From positions 1 to 9,546 of the forward strand of contig JABFWC010000031.1 of the NCBI GenBank assembly GCA_013362385.1: a DNA stretch of 9,546 nucleotides. The letters are read 5' to 3'. Source of the DNA: Pseudarthrobacter sp. (GTDB lineage: Bacteria > Actinomycetota > Actinomycetes > Actinomycetales > Micrococcaceae). This document shows, one piece after another, positions 5,973 to 9,546 of the stretch. A model generated the notes under the pieces. The model ran no database searches and was not told where the DNA came from. It saw nothing but the letters and a program-made list of their open reading frames with translations. The position numbers and the translations under genes are program-made. Numbering within the stretch: position 1 is the stretch's first letter; each line of letters begins with the position of its first letter.

Positions 5973-7100
5973 ATGGCCATCGCAGCAGGATTCTCAGCAA
6001 CCAGGAGGTTCCTGCGCGGCCGCGTGCGCACTGGACTGATCCGGAGCCGCAACTCGTTCATCCCCGCCATCCAGATGACGGTCTGCGCAGTGGGCGCCTA
6101 TGCGTTCGCGGAGTACGTCCTGGGCCACACGGGGCCGCTGTTCGCTGCCACATCCTCGCTGATCGCGCTCGGCTTTTCCCGCGAACCGCGGCTGCGCCGG
6201 GTGATGGAAGTGGGCCTGGGCTGCACCATCGGCATCGCGGTTGGCGACCTGCTCCTCCACTGGCTGGGCGGCGAAATCTGGGTGGCCGCCGTCGTGCTTC
6301 TTACTTCCATCCTGCTGGCCCGATTCCTGGACAGCGGAAACATCTTCACCACGCAGCTGGCGCTGCAATCGTTGCTGGTAGTGCTGCTGCCGGCACCCTC
6401 CGGCGGCCCGTTCACCCGCAGCATCGACGCCGTCGTGGGCGGGCTGTTCGCGCTGCTGGTGACCATCCTGATGCCGAAGGACCCCCGCCGGGAGCCGCGC
6501 CGGGACGTCCAGAAACTGCTGCATGAGCTGGCCGAGGTGTTGCGCGAATGCGCCGGGGCACTGGTGAACAGCGATTCCACCCAGGCGTGGCACGCCCTGA
6601 TCCGCGGCAGGAACTGCCAGCCCTTGGTGGACGCCATGCGCCAGTCCCTTCGCGCATCCGGCGAGGTGGCCACGCTGGCCCCTGCCTACCGCCGGCACCG
6701 GGAGGAGCTGGACCAGCTGAAGCAGTCGCTGGACTTCATCGACCTGGCCCTGCGCAACAGCCGGGTGTTCGCGCGGCGGCTCACCAGCGCCATCAACCAC
6801 ACCGCGCTTTCGGACGAGGCAACGGACAGCATCGCCGAGGTGCTGATGGAGACCGCTGCCGCCATTGACGAGCTTTCGCTGGGCCTTGGGGAAACGCACG
6901 ACGGCGTCCGCCGCGCACACCTTCGCACGGCCCGCCGCGACCTCAGCGAGATCGCGCTGCGCCTGCATCCCAAGCTGCTCGAGGTGCAGCGGCTGGAGGG
7001 CGAGACGGTGGTGATGCTGTTCCGGCCGCTGATGGTGGACCTGCTGGAGGCCACGGGCATGGACGCCCGCGAAGCCAGGGACGTGCTGCCCGCGCTCTAG
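5973..7100 (+). CDS. FUSC / aromatic acid exporter family membrane protein
   Basis: This 375-residue protein has a membrane domain of about six hydrophobic helices (near 30-50, 55-68, 80-97, 101-118, 126-139 and 151-167). A long, charged, helical cytoplasmic domain runs from about 175 to the end. That architecture, with a G-x-x-F-A-A-T-S-S-L-I-A-L-G stretch at 54-67 and an R-R-V-M-E-V-G-L-G-C-T-I-G segment at 75-87, is typical of the FUSC/DUF939 group. This group is related to fusaric acid and aromatic acid exporters, but the substrate is unknown. The Pro-Lys-Asp-Pro-Arg-Arg stretch at 168-173 closes the membrane domain. I start at the ATG at 5973, not the in-frame ATG at 5889. The upstream 28 residues look unlike coding sequence, and a TAGACT -10 lies at leaderless distance. 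It is divergent from pstS across 248 bp. A direct role in phosphate physiology is not shown. Confidence 0.85.
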   Translation: MAIAAGFSATRRFLRGRVRTGLIRSRNSFIPAIQMTVCAVGAYAFAEYVLGHTGPLFAATSSLIALGFSREPRLRRVMEVGLGCTIGIAVGDLLLHWLGGEIWVAAVVLLTSILLARFLDSGNIFTTQLALQSLLVVLLPAPSGGPFTRSIDAVVGGLFALLVTILMPKDPRREPRRDVQKLLHELAEVLRECAGALVNSDSTQAWHALIRGRNCQPLVDAMRQSLRASGEVATLAPAYRRHREELDQLKQSLDFIDLALRNSRVFARRLTSAINHTALSDEATDSIAEVLMETAAAIDELSLGLGETHDGVRRAHLRTARRDLSEIALRLHPKLLEVQRLEGETVVMLFRPLMVDLLEATGMDAREARDVLPAL

Positions 7101-7118
7101 CGCCCCCGGGCCGGGCGC
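7100..7118 (+). terminator. GC stem-loop at the FUSC gene end, possible terminator
   Basis: GCGCCC and GGGCGC pair perfectly over 6 bp around a 7-nt loop (CCGGGCC). The stem starts on the last base of the FUSC stop codon. No T-run follows, and it lies just before the radA promoter region. It may separate the two transcripts, but is too short to be sure. Confidence 0.3.
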
Positions 7119-7139
7119 CCCGATGTTGGTGGCCGCCGC

Positions 7140-7152
7140 TAGGGTTGAACGC
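7140..7152 (+). promoter_or_regulatory. leaderless-type promoter end of radA
   Basis: TAGGGT (7140-7145) is followed by TGAACGC and the ATG at 7153, with no Shine-Dalgarno. This is the same spacing, and nearly the same sequence, as in front of the FUSC gene (TAGACT-TGAACCC-ATG). It argues for a leaderless radA mRNA and against the upstream in-frame ATG at 7123. Confidence 0.5.
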
Positions 7153-8526
7153 ATGGCAACAAAGACTTCCCGGGCTTCCAAGGCGCCCGGATACAAATGC
7201 GCCGAGTGCGGCTGGACCACCGTCAAGTGGGTGGGCCGCTGCGGCGAGTGCCAGGCGTGGGGCACGGTAGAGGAAACAGGCACTGCGGTGGCGCGGACGA
7301 CGGCGGCCACGACAGTCGTGGAGCCGGCCCGGAAGATCGCGGACGTCGATGCCACCACGGCGGCTTTCCTTCCCACCGGCGTGGACGAGCTGGACCGGGT
7401 GCTGGGCGGCGGCCTGGTTCCCGGCGCCGTCATCCTGCTGGCCGGCGAGCCCGGGGTGGGCAAGTCCACGCTGTTGCTGGACGTCGCCGCCAAGTTTGCG
7501 CGGACGGCCCAGGATGTCCTCTATGTCACTGGGGAGGAGTCGGCCGCCCAGGTGAAGCTGCGCGCCGAACGGATCGACGCCGTCGCTGAATCCCTGTACC
7601 TCTCGGCTGAGACGGACCTGGGCCAGGCACTGGGGCAGGTGGAGAAAATCGAGCCGCGCCTGCTGATCGTGGACTCGGTGCAGACCCTCAGCAGTGCTGA
7701 TGTGGACGGCAGTGCGGGAGGCGTCTCCCAGGTCCGCGAGGTGGCGGCCTCCATCATTGCCGCCGCGAAGCGGCGCAACATGACCACCCTGCTGGTGGGG
7801 CACGTCACCAAGGACGGGTCAATCGCGGGGCCGCGGCTGCTGGAACACCTGGTGGACGTGGTGTGCCAGTTCGAAGGTGAGCGGCATTCCCGGCTGCGGC
7901 TGCTCCGGGCGGTCAAGAACCGGTACGGGCCCACCGACGACGTCGGATGCTTCGACCTGAACGAGAACGGCATCGAAGGCCTCACCGATCCCAGCGGACT
8001 GTTCGTCAGCCGCACCAAGGACCCGGTCTCGGGAACCTGCATCACGGTGACCATGGAGGGGCGCCGTCCCCTGCTGGCCGAGGTGCAGTCGCTGCTGGCC
8101 GAGAGCCCCAACTCGCAGCCGCGGCGGGCCACCAGCGGCCTGGACAGTTCGCGGGTGTCCATGCTGCTGGCCGTCCTGCAGCAGCGCGCGGGCACGCTGC
8201 TCCACAAGGACGATTCCTACGTGGCCACGGTGGGCGGGGTGAAACTTAGCGAACCGGCCACAGACCTTGCCGTTGCGCTGGCGGTGGCGTCGGCAAAGGC
8301 CCGCAAACCGCTGCCCGTCCGGCTCATCGCCTTCGGCGAGGTGGGCCTCGCCGGCGAAGTCCGGCCCGTGCCCGGCATCAACCAGCGCATCCAGGAAGCC
8401 CACCGGCTTGGATTCACCCATGCCGTGGTGCCGGCCAGCCATACGGGGCCGGGACCTGTCCCGGCTGGCTTTTCGGTCCGCGAGGTGGAGCATTTGACGG
8501 AGGCGCTCAGCCTCCTGATCGGTTAG
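7153..8526 (+). CDS. radA: DNA repair protein RadA (RecA-like branch-migration ATPase)
   Basis: RadA (also called Sms) is a RecA-like ATPase/helicase that processes recombination intermediates together with RecA. The 457-residue protein is full length and has the family domains in order. A four-cysteine zinc finger comes first, Cys16-x2-Cys19-x10-Cys30-x2-Cys33. The RecA-like core carries Walker A G-E-P-G-V-G-K-S-T at 98-106 and Walker B L-L-I-V-D-S at 170-175. The RadA-specific K-N-R-Y-G motif is at 255-259. A Lon-protease-like C-terminal domain follows (about 330-457), with V-G-L-A-G-E-V-R-P-V at 397-406. The ATG at 7153 is preferred over 7123 because it puts the zinc finger at the usual distance from the N-terminus and has a leaderless -10. 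It lies 52 bp after the FUSC gene. A weak 6-bp inverted repeat (CGCCTC/GAGGCG, 8545-8570) follows the stop. Confidence 0.97.
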   Translation: MATKTSRASKAPGYKCAECGWTTVKWVGRCGECQAWGTVEETGTAVARTTAATTVVEPARKIADVDATTAAFLPTGVDELDRVLGGGLVPGAVILLAGEPGVGKSTLLLDVAAKFARTAQDVLYVTGEESAAQVKLRAERIDAVAESLYLSAETDLGQALGQVEKIEPRLLIVDSVQTLSSADVDGSAGGVSQVREVAASIIAAAKRRNMTTLLVGHVTKDGSIAGPRLLEHLVDVVCQFEGERHSRLRLLRAVKNRYGPTDDVGCFDLNENGIEGLTDPSGLFVSRTKDPVSGTCITVTMEGRRPLLAEVQSLLAESPNSQPRRATSGLDSSRVSMLLAVLQQRAGTLLHKDDSYVATVGGVKLSEPATDLAVALAVASAKARKPLPVRLIAFGEVGLAGEVRPVPGINQRIQEAHRLGFTHAVVPASHTGPGPVPAGFSVREVEHLTEALSLLIG

Positions 8527-8706
8527 TCCCTTCCGGCCGGGCGGCGCCTCGGCGGGGACAGCGTGAGGCGGGACGGCTGGCATCCGGCGTGAGAATTCAC
8601 CTGTCGCGGGTACTGTGTTTTCAAAACCTTCTTGCAGAGGGGGGTTCTCTCCAATTCGGCGCTGGGGGCCAACTTGGTAATCAGGGAACATCAGGGCAAC
8701 AGGGAA

Positions 8707-9546
8707 GTGCCCGGGCGTGCGCGGGTGGCGCTGCCGGATCTTGTCGCGTCCGACCGGCTTGACGGGCTTTTCGGCGGGCTCAGCACCCGGGCGCGCGTGG
8801 TGATGAGCCAGGCTCCGGTTACTTTGACCGTAGGGCTTGTGGCCATCGCCGCGGCGGTCTTCAGCCCGGAGACCTTGTCCGACCCCCTGTTCCTGGCTGC
8901 GCTGCTGTTCCACCTGGTGGTTTTCACCGCCTGCGTTTCCATACCGTGGGGCCGGCTGCCCCACCTGGCCTTCGCCGTGATTCCGGTCCTGGACTGCCTG
9001 GCCATCGGTTTCACCCGTGAAGCCGGTGGCCCCGCTTTCAACGTCCTTAGCCTGATGCTGGTGTTCCCGGTTATCTGGCTCTCCGCCCAACTCCGGGCCT
9101 TCATGCCCTTTGTGGCCACCGGGGCGGCTGTCCTCAGCGTTTTCGTCCCTTCCATCACGGTGGGGTCGCCCCCTGCCGGGGACTCGATGATCCGCACGAT
9201 ATTCCTGCCCTTGGTCATGTCCGTTATTGCGGCTACCGCACACTTGGTATCCACCACCATCCACCGGCAGCGCATCAGGCTGGTCGAAAACGAGTATGAC
9301 CTTGCGCGGACGCTGGATGAGAGCGTCCGGCGGCAAGGACTCCTGGATGCTGTGCTGAAAGCGGTTGGAGTTGGTGTCTGGGTGGTGGACCGCAGCGGCA
9401 GCACGGTCTTGACCAACAGGGCCATGCAGGCGGACAGGGCCTTGGCCGGGCTGGCTGATGCAGGCGCAGGGCGTGGACATCTCCTGTCGGCAGACAGATC
9501 AACGCCGGTCCCCTCCGCGATGTCCCCGGCGGCCCGCTCCGCCAAG
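8707..9546 (+). CDS. membrane sensor histidine kinase, N-terminal sensor part (3' end outside window)
   Basis: The frame is open from 8593 to the right edge and reads as a clear membrane protein. Counting from the GTG at 8707 (280 codons visible), six hydrophobic helices lie at about 37-52, 61-78, 84-102, 110-127, 132-151 and 161-181. A charged linker helix (about 185-218) follows, with H-R-Q-R-I-R-L-V-E-N-E-Y-D-L-A. Then comes G-L-L-D-A-V-L-K-A-V-G-V-G-V-W-V-V-D and a T-N-R-A-M, the usual opening of a PAS sensor domain. Such an N-terminus normally leads into HisKA and ATPase domains, but these are beyond the window, so kinase is an inference; a diguanylate cyclase is the main alternative. 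The start is uncertain: GTG 8707 has AGGG 10 nt upstream, TTG 8674 has GGGGG 5 nt upstream. A TACTGT at 8611-8616 could be its -10. Confidence 0.75.
   Translation, partial: MPGRARVALPDLVASDRLDGLFGGLSTRARVVMSQAPVTLTVGLVAIAAAVFSPETLSDPLFLAALLFHLVVFTACVSIPWGRLPHLAFAVIPVLDCLAIGFTREAGGPAFNVLSLMLVFPVIWLSAQLRAFMPFVATGAAVLSVFVPSITVGSPPAGDSMIRTIFLPLVMSVIAATAHLVSTTIHRQRIRLVENEYDLARTLDESVRRQGLLDAVLKAVGVGVWVVDRSGSTVLTNRAMQADRALAGLADAGAGRGHLLSADRSTPVPSAMSPAARSAK

Noticed and set aside
5994..7493. 499-codon open frame on the minus strand across the FUSC gene and into radA
   Set aside because: It is antisense to two clear genes. Its translation is rich in Gln, His, Arg and Gly with no domain, as expected for the opposite strand of high-GC coding DNA.
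8545..8570. CGCCTC/GAGGCG inverted repeat after radA as a terminator
   Set aside because: The stem is only 6 bp with a 14-nt loop and no T-run. It is too weak to list as a feature on its own.
7819..9480. 553-codon open frame on the minus strand across radA and the sensor gene
   Set aside because: It spans the radA stop and a divergent intergenic gap without matching any family, and its composition is that of an antisense shadow. The plus-strand proteins have recognisable motifs.

Overview
The window is high-GC DNA with strong G/C preference at third codon positions, actinobacterial protein families and leaderless-type starts. It most resembles the Micrococcales, probably an Arthrobacter/Pseudarthrobacter-like organism; that placement is inference from style, not from a marker gene. 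It looks chromosomal and ordinary in composition. I see no insertion sequence, phage gene, CRISPR array, tRNA or rRNA.

Layout. (1) 2-406 (+): the C-terminal end of a PiT-type low-affinity phosphate transporter. (2) 605-1012 (+): a nine-cysteine, zinc-ribbon-like protein of unknown function, preceded by two bulged hairpins. (3) 1145-1525 (-): a small helix-turn-helix-like protein, convergent with the previous gene and preceded by an AT-rich leader full of ACTA/TAGT half-sites. (4) 1620-5724 (-): a complete pstS-pstC-pstA-pstB operon for the high-affinity phosphate ABC transporter, transcribed leftwards. It has a candidate PHO box upstream (5821-5865) and a strong GGAA-capped stem-loop between pstS and pstC. 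(5) 5973-7100 (+): an FUSC/aromatic-acid-exporter-like membrane protein, divergent from pstS. (6) 7153-8526 (+): the DNA repair ATPase radA, complete. (7) from about 8707 to the right edge (+): the sensor half of a membrane histidine kinase (six membrane helices, linker helix, start of a PAS domain), cut off by the window.

How the genes fit together. The left 60 percent concerns phosphate uptake. The PiT carrier would serve when phosphate is plentiful. PstSCAB would serve under starvation, with PstS capturing phosphate outside the membrane, PstC/PstA forming the channel and PstB supplying ATP hydrolysis. The tandem 11-nt repeats upstream of pstS suggest control by a PhoP-type response regulator. 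The hairpin after pstS would let the binding protein be made in excess over the membrane parts. No phoU or phoPR is in the window. The right part (FUSC, radA, sensor kinase) has no evident functional link to phosphate.

No clearly new multi-gene system is visible. The least explained items are the cysteine-rich protein at 605-1012 and the helix-turn-helix-like protein at 1145-1525 with its symmetric leader, both between two phosphate-uptake loci.
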